From contig NZ_CP017074.1 of the NCBI RefSeq assembly GCF_001717465.1, forward strand, positions 2,756,873-2,820,872: 64,000 nucleotides of DNA. Direction: 5' to 3'. The notes under the pieces are model-generated. The model searched no databases. It was given only the letters and a program-made list of their open reading frames with translations, and was not told the DNA's origin. Both the position numbers and the translations under genes were made by a program. The first letter of the stretch is position 1. Each line of letters opens with the position of its first letter. This stretch comes from Luteimonas sp. JM171 (GTDB lineage: Bacteria; Pseudomonadota; Gammaproteobacteria; Xanthomonadales; Xanthomonadaceae). Of this stretch, positions 13,547 through 22,348 are shown piece by piece.

Positions 13547-13595
13547 GGGGGACTCCGGCTTGGACAGGGGCGCGCCTGCGCGACGCGAGCCGCCT

Positions 13596-13624
13596 ATTGT
13601 CGCGGCATCTGCCAACCCGGGCAA
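13596..13624 (-). promoter_or_regulatory. Promoter of the FKBP-slyX-yaiL operon
   Basis: Read on the minus strand: TTGCCC (13624-13619), exactly 17 bp, GACAAT (13601-13596), leaving a leader of about 40 nt to the ATG at 13546. The -35 lies within an inverted repeat CCCGGGCAA (13616-13624) / TTGCCCGGG (13669-13677) shared with the divergent promoter region. Confidence 0.5.
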
Positions 13625-13679
13625 TCAATGCGCCTGAATGCCTTCCAGGAACCGTGACTTCAGTTGGGTTGCCCGGGGA

Positions 13680-13707
13680 TTGACGCTCCCTGTTCTGGTG
13701 TTATAGT
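13680..13707 (+). promoter_or_regulatory. Promoter of the YtrA-type operon
   Basis: TTGACG (13680-13685), 16-bp spacer, TATAGT (13702-13707). Both boxes match consensus 5/6, making this one of the best promoters in the window. The -10 lies inside the palindrome at 13697-13720. Confidence 0.75.
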
Positions 13708-13720
13708 CACATACAACACC
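13697..13720. promoter_or_regulatory. Palindromic operator over the -10 box, probably for the GntR/YtrA regulator
   Basis: GGTGTT (13697-13702) and AACACC (13715-13720), with inner TA steps at 13704-13705 and 13712-13713 also symmetric, giving the pattern GGTGTTNTA-N6-TANAACACC. This 24-bp dyad covers the -10, so a bound dimer would exclude RNA polymerase. YtrA-subfamily GntR regulators commonly repress their own operon through such sites, and the regulator gene is second in this transcript. Confidence 0.7.
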
Positions 13721-13745
13721 GATCACCCAGGGCAGGAGGTTCGAG

Positions 13746-14192
13746 ATGAACCAGACGCTCCAACACACGAAACTGGCGGGCGCATTCAGCGCCATGGCGT
13801 TGCTTTGCGCCCTGCTCCTCGCCGAACCGGTCCCGCAGCACCGCGGCGTCGAACCCGGGGCCCTCATGCTTGCCGCAGGTGGCCACGCGGTCGGCGAACT
13901 GGGCCGCGGGCTTGCACGCGACATCGACCTGCACGCCAGGCGCCTGGAGTCCGAACTCGCGGCCACCGGCCCCGCCGGCGGGGCGCTGGCCATGGCTTCG
14001 TCGGCGATGACGGGGCAGGTGGTGGACAGCACCCTGGCCGTGCTGCTGGATGGCTTCGGAAGCCAGCGGCCCACCGGCGCGACGCCGGCGGAGGCCACGG
14101 CCCCGGCGAGCCGGCCGGCCCGCACCCGCAGCGCGATGGCGATGCCGTATTTCGCCACCGCCGGCGTCAACCACCACGGCCTCGGGGAGTAA
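13746..14192 (+). CDS. Small exported or membrane-anchored protein of unknown function
   Basis: 148 residues. AGGAGG lies 6 nt before the ATG, the clearest ribosome-binding site in the window. One hydrophobic segment (about residues 10-27, AGAFSAMALLCALLLAE) is a signal peptide or membrane anchor. The rest is Ala/Gly-rich with a likely helical stretch around 45-70 (GELGRGLARDIDLHARRLES) and a low-complexity Ala/Thr/Pro region near 105-125. I recognise no domain. It is the first gene of the YtrA operon, 4 bp before the regulator, so it is expressed under the same operator and probably works at the membrane with the ABC permease. No catalytic motif is visible. Confidence 0.75.
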   Translation: MNQTLQHTKLAGAFSAMALLCALLLAEPVPQHRGVEPGALMLAAGGHAVGELGRGLARDIDLHARRLESELAATGPAGGALAMASSAMTGQVVDSTLAVLLDGFGSQRPTGATPAEATAPASRPARTRSAMAMPYFATAGVNHHGLGE

Positions 14193-14196
14193 CGCC

Positions 14197-14568
14197 ATGA
14201 GCCCCGTCCAATGGAGCGACAACGCTCCGATCTACCGCCAGCTCAAGGAACGCGTGATCGCGATGATGCTCGACGGCGAGCTCAAGCCCGGTGACGCGCT
14301 GCCTTCGGTACGCCAGGTCGCGGCCGACTTCCAGCTCAACCCCATCACCGTGTCCCGCGCCTACCAGGAGCTGGTGGACGAGGCGCTGGTCGAGAAGCGC
14401 CGCGGCCTGGGGATGTTCGTCACCGAAGAGGCCTCACGGAAGCTGCTGGGCAACGAACGCGAGCGGTTCCTCAAGGAAGAGTGGCCCCAGGTGCTTGAAC
14501 GCATCCGCCTGCTGGGCCTGTCCCTCGAGGACCTGCTGTCATCCGCATCCACCGGAGAATCCAAATGA
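14197..14568 (+). CDS. GntR-family transcriptional regulator, YtrA subfamily
   Basis: 123 residues. An N-terminal GntR winged helix (about 12-75) has NAPIYRQLKERVIAMMLDGE, then PSVRQVAADFQLNPITVSRA as the helix-turn-helix and GLGMFV in the wing. Only about 45 residues follow, a short helical dimerisation tail, which is what defines YtrA members as opposed to larger GntR types with ligand domains. Such regulators repress linked ABC transporter operons and are relieved by envelope stress such as cell-wall-active antibiotics. HpaR1 of Xanthomonas is of this subfamily. The gene overlaps the ATPase gene by 4 nt (ATGA). The dyad at 13697-13720 is the likely binding site; the signal it senses is unknown. 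Confidence 0.93.
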   Translation: MSPVQWSDNAPIYRQLKERVIAMMLDGELKPGDALPSVRQVAADFQLNPITVSRAYQELVDEALVEKRRGLGMFVTEEASRKLLGNERERFLKEEWPQVLERIRLLGLSLEDLLSSASTGESK

Positions 14569-15452
14569 CTGTCGACCTGCAGACCGCAAGCGCCCAGGGG
14601 CCGGTCGTGCGCGCCCGCGGGCTGCGCAAGGCCTATGGCAAAACGGTTGCGCTGGGCGGCGCCGACTTCGAGATCCAGCCCGGCCGCATCGTCGGCCTGG
14701 TGGGCCCCAACGGCGCCGGCAAGACCACGGCCCTGAAAGCGATCCTCGGGCTGGTGCCCTTCCAGGGCGAGCTGGAAGTGCTTGGCCGCGATCCCTGCAC
14801 GCGCCGCGATGAGCTGATGAACGACGTGTGCTTCATCGCCGACGTGGCGGTGCTGCCGCGCTGGATCCGGGTGCGGGAAGCGATCGACTACGTCGAGGGC
14901 GTGCACCCGCGCTTCGACCGCGCCCGCTGCGAGCACTTCCTGGCCAATACCAAGCTGACGCCGAAGATGCGGGTGCGCGAGATGTCCAAGGGCATGATCG
15001 TGCAGCTGCACCTGGCGCTGGTGATGGCCATCGATGCCCGCCTGCTGGTGCTGGACGAGCCCACGCTCGGGCTGGACGTGCTGTACCGCAAGCAGTTCTA
15101 CCAGCGCCTGCTGGAGGACTACTTCGACGAGGCCAAGACCATCGTCATCACCACCCACCAGGTGGAAGAGGTGGAGCACATCCTCACCGACGCGCTGTTC
15201 ATCCGCGACGGCCGGATCGTGGTCGACGCCTCGATGGACGAACTCGCCGAACGCTTCACCGAACTGCTGGTGGACGCCGGCCAGGCCGATGCCGCCCGGG
15301 CCCTGGGGCCGATCGACGAGCGCGCCCTGCCCTTTGGCAAGACGGTGATGCTGTTCGACGGCGCCGACCGCGCGGTGCTCGCCGCCCATGGCGAGACCCG
15401 CACGCCCGGCCTGGCCGACCTGTTCGTGGCCACCATGAAGGGGACCTACTGA
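14565..15452 (+). CDS. ABC transporter ATP-binding protein
   Basis: 295 residues. Walker A GPNGAGKT is at 47-54 and Walker B reads LLVLDEPTLGLD. The signature motif is not LSGGQ but MSKGMIVQ, a variant seen in GntR-linked ABC-2 type ATPases. The C-terminal 75 residues go beyond the nucleotide-binding domain and resemble the regulatory tail of BcrA/YtrB-type ATPases. It should power the permease encoded 1 bp downstream, as a homodimer with two permease copies since only one of each is encoded. Substrate is unknown; related systems export peptides or protect against cell-wall antibiotics. Confidence 0.93.
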   Translation: MTVDLQTASAQGPVVRARGLRKAYGKTVALGGADFEIQPGRIVGLVGPNGAGKTTALKAILGLVPFQGELEVLGRDPCTRRDELMNDVCFIADVAVLPRWIRVREAIDYVEGVHPRFDRARCEHFLANTKLTPKMRVREMSKGMIVQLHLALVMAIDARLLVLDEPTLGLDVLYRKQFYQRLLEDYFDEAKTIVITTHQVEEVEHILTDALFIRDGRIVVDASMDELAERFTELLVDAGQADAARALGPIDERALPFGKTVMLFDGADRAVLAAHGETRTPGLADLFVATMKGTY

Positions 15453-15453
15453 T

Positions 15454-16500
15454 ATGAACGCCACAGCCCATTCCATGCCCGCGACCGCTGCGCGGGTCAC
15501 CCCGCCCCGCCGCTTCGCGACCCTGCTCCGGCGCGAGTACTGGGAGCACCGCGGCGGATTCCTGTGGGCCCCGGCCATCGCCGGCGCCGTCTCGCTGCTG
15601 CTGACCGCGGTGTTCCTGGTGATTGCCATCGTCGGCATCCGCAACGCCGACGAAGACGCGATGGTCCACCTGGGAGATGGCACCAGCATGTCCATCAACG
15701 GCCTGGACCTGGGTCTGCTCGCCTCGCAGCTGAGCGAATCCGACAAGGCGCAGCTGGCCGCCGGGATCGACCTGACGATGCTGATGTCCGCGGCCTGGCC
15801 GGGGATCGTCATGGTGTTCGTGATGTTCTTCTATTGCCTGGGCGCCCTCTACGACGAGCGCAAGGACCGCAGCGTGCTGTTCTGGAAGTCGATGCCGGTA
15901 TCCGACGGCATGACCGTGGCCTCCAAGGTGGTGAGCGCGGTGGGCACCCTGCCGGTGCTGGCGACGCTGTCGGCCATCGCCACGATGTTCGGCTTCCTGC
16001 TGATGCTCAGCGCGGTGGTGATGATGCATGGTGGAAACCCCTGGGAGCTGATCTGGGGGCCGGGCAATCCGCTGCTGATCTCGCTGTCGATGCTGGCCGC
16101 CATCCCGGTCTACGCGCTCTGGGCGCTGCCCACGGTGGGCTGGCTGATGCTGTGCTCGGCCTGGGCGCGCAGGGTGCCATTCCTGTGGGCGCTGCTGGTG
16201 CCGATCCTGTCCGGCGTATTCGTCAGCCTGTTCAGCGTGATGCGGCTGTTCAACCTGGAGACCAGCTGGTTCTGGACCAACATCGTGGCCCGGATGCTGC
16301 TGGGCACGGTGCCGCTCACTTCGCACGACTTCGCCCGGATCGACGGGGCGGCCATCGACCGCCTTGGCATCCTGCCGTTCGTTTCCCCGCCGGCCGTGTA
16401 TTCCAACCTGCTCCAGCCCGCGCTGTGGATCGGCGCCGTGGCCGGCGTGCTGATGCTGCTGCTGGCGATGCGCCTGCGCCGCTGGCGCGACGAGGGCTGA
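15454..16500 (+). CDS. ABC-2 type transporter permease
   Basis: 348 residues with about six membrane segments: residues near 45-68 (AGAVSLLLTAVFLVIAIVGI), 108-130 (PGIVMVFVMFFYCLGALY), two around 165-195, one around 225-245 and one near the C-terminus (AGVLMLLLAMRLRRW). The N-terminal cytosolic stretch LLRREYWEHRGGFLWAP and the periplasmic loop after the first segment are typical of ABC-2 permeases. It begins 1 bp after the ATPase stop, so the two make one complex in the inner membrane. Residues DERKDRSVLFWKSMPVS form the cytosolic coupling region typical of this family. Confidence 0.9.
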   Translation: MNATAHSMPATAARVTPPRRFATLLRREYWEHRGGFLWAPAIAGAVSLLLTAVFLVIAIVGIRNADEDAMVHLGDGTSMSINGLDLGLLASQLSESDKAQLAAGIDLTMLMSAAWPGIVMVFVMFFYCLGALYDERKDRSVLFWKSMPVSDGMTVASKVVSAVGTLPVLATLSAIATMFGFLLMLSAVVMMHGGNPWELIWGPGNPLLISLSMLAAIPVYALWALPTVGWLMLCSAWARRVPFLWALLVPILSGVFVSLFSVMRLFNLETSWFWTNIVARMLLGTVPLTSHDFARIDGAAIDRLGILPFVSPPAVYSNLLQPALWIGAVAGVLMLLLAMRLRRWRDEG

Positions 16501-16526
16501 GTGCCCAAGACCACAGGAGACCTGCA

Positions 16527-17189
16527 ATGAACATCCGCACCCTTGCAAGCACCGGCGCCGTCCTCGCCCTCGCTGCGGCGCTTGCCACCGGCTGCGGCGG
16601 CGCGGAAGGGCCGCCACCGGCCGGCGATTCCGAAGCGCCCGCGGCCCAGTCCTGGATCGGCCGCAAGGCCGAGGCGGCGATCACGAAGGCCCGGCAGGAG
16701 ATGGAAACCGGGAACCTCAAGATCGGTGGCAAGCACGGTTTCTCCATCAACGGCACGCACTACGGCCCCAGCCGCAGCAACGGCCTGCCGCCGGCGGAGA
16801 TCACCCCGGACGGCGAGCTGCTGATCGAAGACAGCCAGGTGCCCGTCACCGGCGCCCAGCGCGAACTCCTGCTGGACTACCGGAACCGGTACATCGATGT
16901 TGCCCAGGCCGGGATGGCCATCGGCATCCAGGGCGCGGACATCGCCGGCAAGGCGCTGGGCGGCATCGGCAGCGCGGTCTTTGGCGGCGAGGAAGGCCGC
17001 AGGGAATACGAGGCGCGGATCGAGGCCGAATCCGCGCGCATCAAGGACGAGGCGCGCAGGCTCTGCGCCCTGCTTCCGCCGCTCCACGACAGCCAGCAGG
17101 CGCTGGCGGCGTCGCTGCCCGAGTTCGAGCCCTATGCAACGCTGACCCTCCAGGACATCGAAGACTGCGGCAAGGGCGACGACGCCTGA
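16527..17189 (+). CDS. DUF2884 (YggN-like) lipoprotein
   Basis: 220 residues. The N-terminus has a lipobox ending ALATGC with Cys23, so it is lipidated and probably periplasm-facing. The mature part resembles DUF2884/YggN proteins: a strand-rich section (HGFSINGTHYGP, AEITPDGELLIEDSQVPVT), then helices with QRELLLDYRNRYIDVAQAGM and a charged helix around residues 150-180. Function is unknown. It lies 26 bp after the permease and 32 bp before the beta-helix protein, all on one strand, so it is very likely part of the YtrA operon and induced with the transporter. Confidence 0.85.
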   Translation: MNIRTLASTGAVLALAAALATGCGGAEGPPPAGDSEAPAAQSWIGRKAEAAITKARQEMETGNLKIGGKHGFSINGTHYGPSRSNGLPPAEITPDGELLIEDSQVPVTGAQRELLLDYRNRYIDVAQAGMAIGIQGADIAGKALGGIGSAVFGGEEGRREYEARIEAESARIKDEARRLCALLPPLHDSQQALAASLPEFEPYATLTLQDIEDCGKGDDA

Positions 17190-17221
17190 GCCGGCCCTGG
17201 ACCCAATCGAGGAGCTTCGCC

Positions 17222-18112
17222 ATGATCCGCAACCTGTTGTTCGCCTGCGCCTTGCTGCTGCCGTTCGCGGCGCAGGCTGATGATTCCCGGGACTGCCGCC
17301 ACTCCGCGCCACGCCAGATCGACCTGGACATGGAGGGCGTGCGCACCGTCACCTTTGACGTGGGAAGGCACCAGCTCAGGCTGGAAGCTTCGTCCGGCGC
17401 CGGCGGCGCGCTGGAGGGCCGCGCCTGCGCGTCGAATGCCGGCTGGCTGGAGAAGCTCCAGGTCGGGCAGCGTCGCGACGGTGATCGCCTGCACGTGGAA
17501 CTGCGCTACGACCAGCCGCCGCGCGGCATCTTCCTGGGCCGCAACTACGCGCGCCTCGAACTGGCCGGCAGCATTCCCCGGGACGTTGCGGTCGAACTCT
17601 CGGTCGGCTCCGGCGATGCCCGCGTAGTGGGCGCGTCCGCGCTTGGCGTCAAGCTCGGCTCGGGCGACGTCGAAGGCCGCACCATCAGCGGGCCGGTGGC
17701 GGCCACCGTCGGCTCCGGTGATCTCACGCTCAGCGGCATCGGCTCGCTGGACATCCGGTCGATCGGTTCCGGGGATGTCGAAGTCGAGCGCGTGGAGGGT
17801 GACGCGGTGATCGGCAGCATCGGCTCCGGCGACCTGGAGGTCCGGGGCGTCGGCGGGAACGCCAGCATCCGCTCGATCGGCTCGGGCGACGCGGAACTTT
17901 CAGGCGTCCGCGGAGACGTCACGGCCGGCTCGATCGGTTCGGGCGACCTCCAGCTGCGCGACGTTGGCGGCAGCGTCACCCTGGAGAGCCTCGGCTCGGG
18001 CGACTTCGAAGCCCACGGCGTGGGCGGTGACTTCACCGTCACCAGCAAGGGCAGCGGCGACATCCGCCACCGCGACGTCGCCGGCGAGGTGGACGTGCCG
18101 AAGCGGCGCTGA
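17222..18112 (+). CDS. Exported beta-helix protein with nine GSGD repeats (DUF4097/DUF2807 type)
   Basis: 296 residues. The signal peptide ends near AAQA (cut after residue 19). Residues about 20-120 are non-repetitive. The rest consists of nine 17-19-residue units, each opening with a hydrophobic residue plus GSGD, for example IGSGDLEVRGVGG and IGSGDVEVERVEG; the last six keep an almost exact 19-residue (57-bp) period. Such units stack as a right-handed or ladder-like beta helix with polar turns, as in DUF4097 'putative adhesin' domains. No catalytic site is visible; a structural, binding or scaffold role in the envelope is inferred. It is the last gene of the YtrA operon and is followed by a strong hairpin. 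A ribosome-binding site GAGGAG lies just upstream. Confidence 0.87.
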   Translation: MIRNLLFACALLLPFAAQADDSRDCRHSAPRQIDLDMEGVRTVTFDVGRHQLRLEASSGAGGALEGRACASNAGWLEKLQVGQRRDGDRLHVELRYDQPPRGIFLGRNYARLELAGSIPRDVAVELSVGSGDARVVGASALGVKLGSGDVEGRTISGPVAATVGSGDLTLSGIGSLDIRSIGSGDVEVERVEGDAVIGSIGSGDLEVRGVGGNASIRSIGSGDAELSGVRGDVTAGSIGSGDLQLRDVGGSVTLESLGSGDFEAHGVGGDFTVTSKGSGDIRHRDVAGEVDVPKRR

Positions 18113-18122
18113 CGCCCGGAAA

Positions 18123-18155
18123 CGGCGCCGGGCGCGGAGTCCGCGCCCGGCGCCG
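18123..18155. terminator. Strong bidirectional hairpin between convergent genes
   Basis: A 16-base arm starting CGGCGCCGGGCGC (18123-18138) is perfectly matched by 18140-18155, with one central base. It lies between the end of the YtrA operon and the end of fumC. The minus side is followed by TTT; the plus side has only a weak GTGTT tail. Confidence 0.7.
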
Positions 18156-18158
18156 TGT

Positions 18159-19547
18159 TCAGGCCTTCTTGCCGGGGATCCCGCCGCGGGTCAGCCGCGT
18201 GGGATCCAGCAGCCGGCGCAGCTCCTCTTCGCCAAGCCCGCTGTCCTCCAGCGCGACGTCGAACACCGGCCGGTTTTCAGCATAGGCGCGCTTGGCGATC
18301 GCCGCGCCCTTCTCGTAGCCGATCACCGGGTTGAGCGCGGTCACCAGGATCGGGTTGCGGTCCAGCGCCGCGGCCACGTTGTCCTTGCGGATCTTGAGCC
18401 CGGCGATGGTGTCGTCGGCCAGCAGGCGCATGCCATTGGAGAGGATCTGCATCGAATCGAGCAGGTTGGCGGCAATCAGCGGCAGCATCACGTTGAGCTG
18501 GAAATTGCCGCTTTGCCCGGCCACTGTGATCGCGGCGTGGTGGCCCATCACCTGCGCGCACACCATGCACACCGCCTCGGGAATCACCGGGTTGACCTTG
18601 CCCGGCATGATCGAGCTGCCCGGCTGCAGCGCCGGCAGCTCCACCTCGCCCAGCCCGGCCAGGGGCCCTGAATTCATCCAGCGCAGGTCGTTGGCGATCT
18701 TCATCAGCGCGACCGCCAGCGCGTTGAGCTGGCCCGACAGCTCCACCGCGTCGTCCTGCGAGGCGATGCCTTCGAACTTGTCCTTCGCGCTCTCGAATTT
18801 GACCTTGGTGCGGCTGGACAGCAGCTTGGCCACGCGTTCCCCGAAGCGCGGGTCGGCGTTGATGCCGGTGCCGATCGCGGTGCCGCCCAGCGGCAGCCGG
18901 CGCAGCCGCTTGAGGCTGTCCTCGATCCGCGCCTGGGCCGAGGCCAGCTGCGACGACCAGGCGCCAAACTCCTGCGCAAACGTCAGCGGCATGGCGTCCA
19001 TCAAGTGGGTGCGGCCGGTCTTGACCACCTTCTGCAGTCCGCGCGCGCGGCGGTCGATGACCTTGCGCAGGTGCTTGAGCGCCGGCAGCAGGTCCTCCAC
19101 CGTCGCCAGCTGGGCGGACACCCGCAGCGCCGTGGGGATGACGTCGTTGGAACTCTGGCCAAGGTTGACGTGGTCGTTGGGATGCACCTTGCGCCGCGCG
19201 GTGGAGGCCAGGGACGCGATCACCTCGTTGGCATTCATGTTCGACGAGGTGCCCGAACCGGTCTGGTAGATATCGATCGGGAACTGGTCGTCGAGCCTGC
19301 CGTTGGCCACTTCCAGGGCCGCGCGGACGATGGCCTTCGACACCGTTTGCGGCAGCAGGCCAAGGGCGGCGTTGGCCTCCGCCGCGGACGCCTTCACCAG
19401 CCCGAGTGCGCGGATGAAACCGCGCGGCATCGGCCGGCCGGAAATCGGGAAGTTCTCCACCGCGCGCTGGGTCTGCGCGCCCCACCTGGCATCGGCAGGG
19501 ACCTGCAGCTCACCCATGCTGTCATGTTCGATACGGAAATCTGCCAT
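18159..19547 (-). CDS. fumC: Fumarate hydratase, class II
   Basis: Converts fumarate to L-malate in the TCA cycle; an iron-free homotetramer. 462 residues, the usual length. The family signature GSSIMPGKVNP is present, with the catalytic serine in its loop, as are TGSGTSSNMNANEV, GQSSNDVIPTA and GRTHLMDAMP. ATG 19547 is chosen because AAAGGAG is about 6 nt upstream and MADFRIEHDSMGELQVP matches the known N-terminus; a longer frame adds 19 basic residues. Divergent from purB, with 146 bp between them. Confidence 0.97.
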   Translation of the reverse strand: MADFRIEHDSMGELQVPADARWGAQTQRAVENFPISGRPMPRGFIRALGLVKASAAEANAALGLLPQTVSKAIVRAALEVANGRLDDQFPIDIYQTGSGTSSNMNANEVIASLASTARRKVHPNDHVNLGQSSNDVIPTALRVSAQLATVEDLLPALKHLRKVIDRRARGLQKVVKTGRTHLMDAMPLTFAQEFGAWSSQLASAQARIEDSLKRLRRLPLGGTAIGTGINADPRFGERVAKLLSSRTKVKFESAKDKFEGIASQDDAVELSGQLNALAVALMKIANDLRWMNSGPLAGLGEVELPALQPGSSIMPGKVNPVIPEAVCMVCAQVMGHHAAITVAGQSGNFQLNVMLPLIAANLLDSMQILSNGMRLLADDTIAGLKIRKDNVAAALDRNPILVTALNPVIGYEKGAAIAKRAYAENRPVFDVALEDSGLGEEELRRLLDPTRLTRGGIPGKKA

Positions 19548-19657
19548 CACCGGCTCCTTTGACGGGGGAAGGCGCCGGCCCGCTGCGCGGCGGCGCCGGC
19601 ACACCGCTGGAAGGATACGCCAGCGGCCCGGGCCGGCCGCGCCCGCGCGTGGAACGC

Positions 19658-21061
<1,404 letters not shown>

Positions 21062-21095
21062 ATCCTGCGTCCGGACCAGCGGCCAACCGCGGCGG

Positions 21096-22145
21096 TCAAC
21101 GCGCGTTGGCGTTGATCCAATCCACCAGCGCCTCCACCAGATCCGGTGCAAGCATCATTTCGCCGGCCTTGTGATCGCCCGGCTCGCGCCCTTGCGACTC
21201 CAGGAAGAAATGGTCCTGACGCGGAAGTATCCGCACGGTCAGATCGGCCTCGCCGCCCGCCGCGGCCAGCTCCACCAAGCGCCCGGCGTTCTGCGCCGGC
21301 GTGGTGAAGCGGTCGTGGGAGCCATAGACCGCCAGCACCGGGCCTGCCAGCCGCGCGAGCGCGGGCTGCGGATCGTAAGCGAGGAAGCCGCGCATCCAGT
21401 TGTCGGTCATCCGGCTGGCGAAGTTTTCGATCGATCCGTCGCCGCGCGCAGTCGCCTCGTCGATGCCAAGCACTCCGAACAGGTCGACGGCGGTCGCCTC
21501 CAGAACCTCGCCACCTTCGCCCTGGACGGACTGCGCGGCGGCCAGCTCCAGCAAGGCGCGGACGCGCGCCTGCGCGGCCGGGTCGCCCTCCAGCTCCGCC
21601 TCGGCCGGCGCCGCCTGCTGTTCCACCCAGACCTCGCGGCCGGGGCGCGCTGGCGCACCCAGCAGCACCGCCCACTCGACCCCGGGCTCCCGGACCAGCT
21701 CGGCGGCGATGGCGGCTCCCTCGCTGTGACCCACCAGGCCAATGTGGCCCAGGGGCCCATGGGCCGCATCACGCAGCCAGGCGACGACCGCCCGGGTGTC
21801 TTCGATGCGATCGGGCGTTGTCGATTCCAGCGCCTTCGGCCCGGTGGACCCGCCGCTGCCCCGTGAATCCACGCGCAGGCTGGCGATGCCGGCTGCCCGG
21901 AGCTCCTCGGCGAGCACTTTGAACATGGGCAGCCGGGAGATCACCTGGTCGCGGGTGTGGTTGCCGGTGCCGGTGACGAGCACCGCCACCGGCGGCCGCT
22001 CGACCCCGTCTGGCACCAGCAGCGTGCCGGCCAGCACTACGGCCGGGTCCGCGGTAGGGATGGAGACTTCCGTTTCGGCGGCAGACGCAAACGTGCACAG
22101 CGCGAACAGCGCGCTGACCAGGAGGAAGCGGCACGTCGTGTTCAT
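21096..22145 (-). CDS. Exported alpha/beta hydrolase
   Basis: 349 residues. A signal peptide ends near ASA (about residue 22), placing it in the periplasm or outside. The alpha/beta-hydrolase triad is intact: Ser141 in the nucleophile elbow GHSEGA, Asp278 in GSHDRF, and His312 in QDHFF. VAVLVTGTGNHTRD supplies the oxyanion loop, and RVDSRGSGGSTG is a typical early loop. It resembles the dienelactone hydrolase/acyl-aminoacyl peptidase-like esterases; the substrate (ester, lactone or amide) cannot be given. GGGAG lies upstream of ATG 22145. Three CAGTGG-type half-sites at 22160-22197 lie directly before the gene, suggesting specific regulation. Confidence 0.85.
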   Translation of the reverse strand: MNTTCRFLLVSALFALCTFASAAETEVSIPTADPAVVLAGTLLVPDGVERPPVAVLVTGTGNHTRDQVISRLPMFKVLAEELRAAGIASLRVDSRGSGGSTGPKALESTTPDRIEDTRAVVAWLRDAAHGPLGHIGLVGHSEGAAIAAELVREPGVEWAVLLGAPARPGREVWVEQQAAPAEAELEGDPAAQARVRALLELAAAQSVQGEGGEVLEATAVDLFGVLGIDEATARGDGSIENFASRMTDNWMRGFLAYDPQPALARLAGPVLAVYGSHDRFTTPAQNAGRLVELAAAGGEADLTVRILPRQDHFFLESQGREPGDHKAGEMMLAPDLVEALVDWINANAR

Positions 22146-22159
22146 GGGAAGCTCCCTGG

Positions 22160-22197
22160 TGCAGTGGCGGGACTTGCCACTGCAATGTGAACAGTGG
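22160..22197. promoter_or_regulatory. Three alternating CAGTGG half-sites upstream of the hydrolase gene
   Basis: CAGTGG (22162-22167), CCACTG (22177-22182) and CAGTGG (22192-22197) repeat with an exact 15-bp step and alternating orientation. The first two are part of a perfect 9-bp dyad, TGCAGTGGC / GCCACTGCA, spaced by 7 bp (22160-22184). They begin 14 bp before the hydrolase ATG, so they could be an operator or a leader hairpin. Confidence 0.45.
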
Positions 22198-22348
22198 AAC
22201 CGGCGCCCACGCGTGCTGGAAGTCATCATGTCGCATGGCGTACGGCCGGCCTGCGCCGGTCCCCCCGGCTCCCTCCAGCCGCCCACGGGAGATGCGCCCA
22301 TGCCCGGGGCGGCCGCACAGCCGGGCCGGATCGCGCTAGGCTTCCCGC

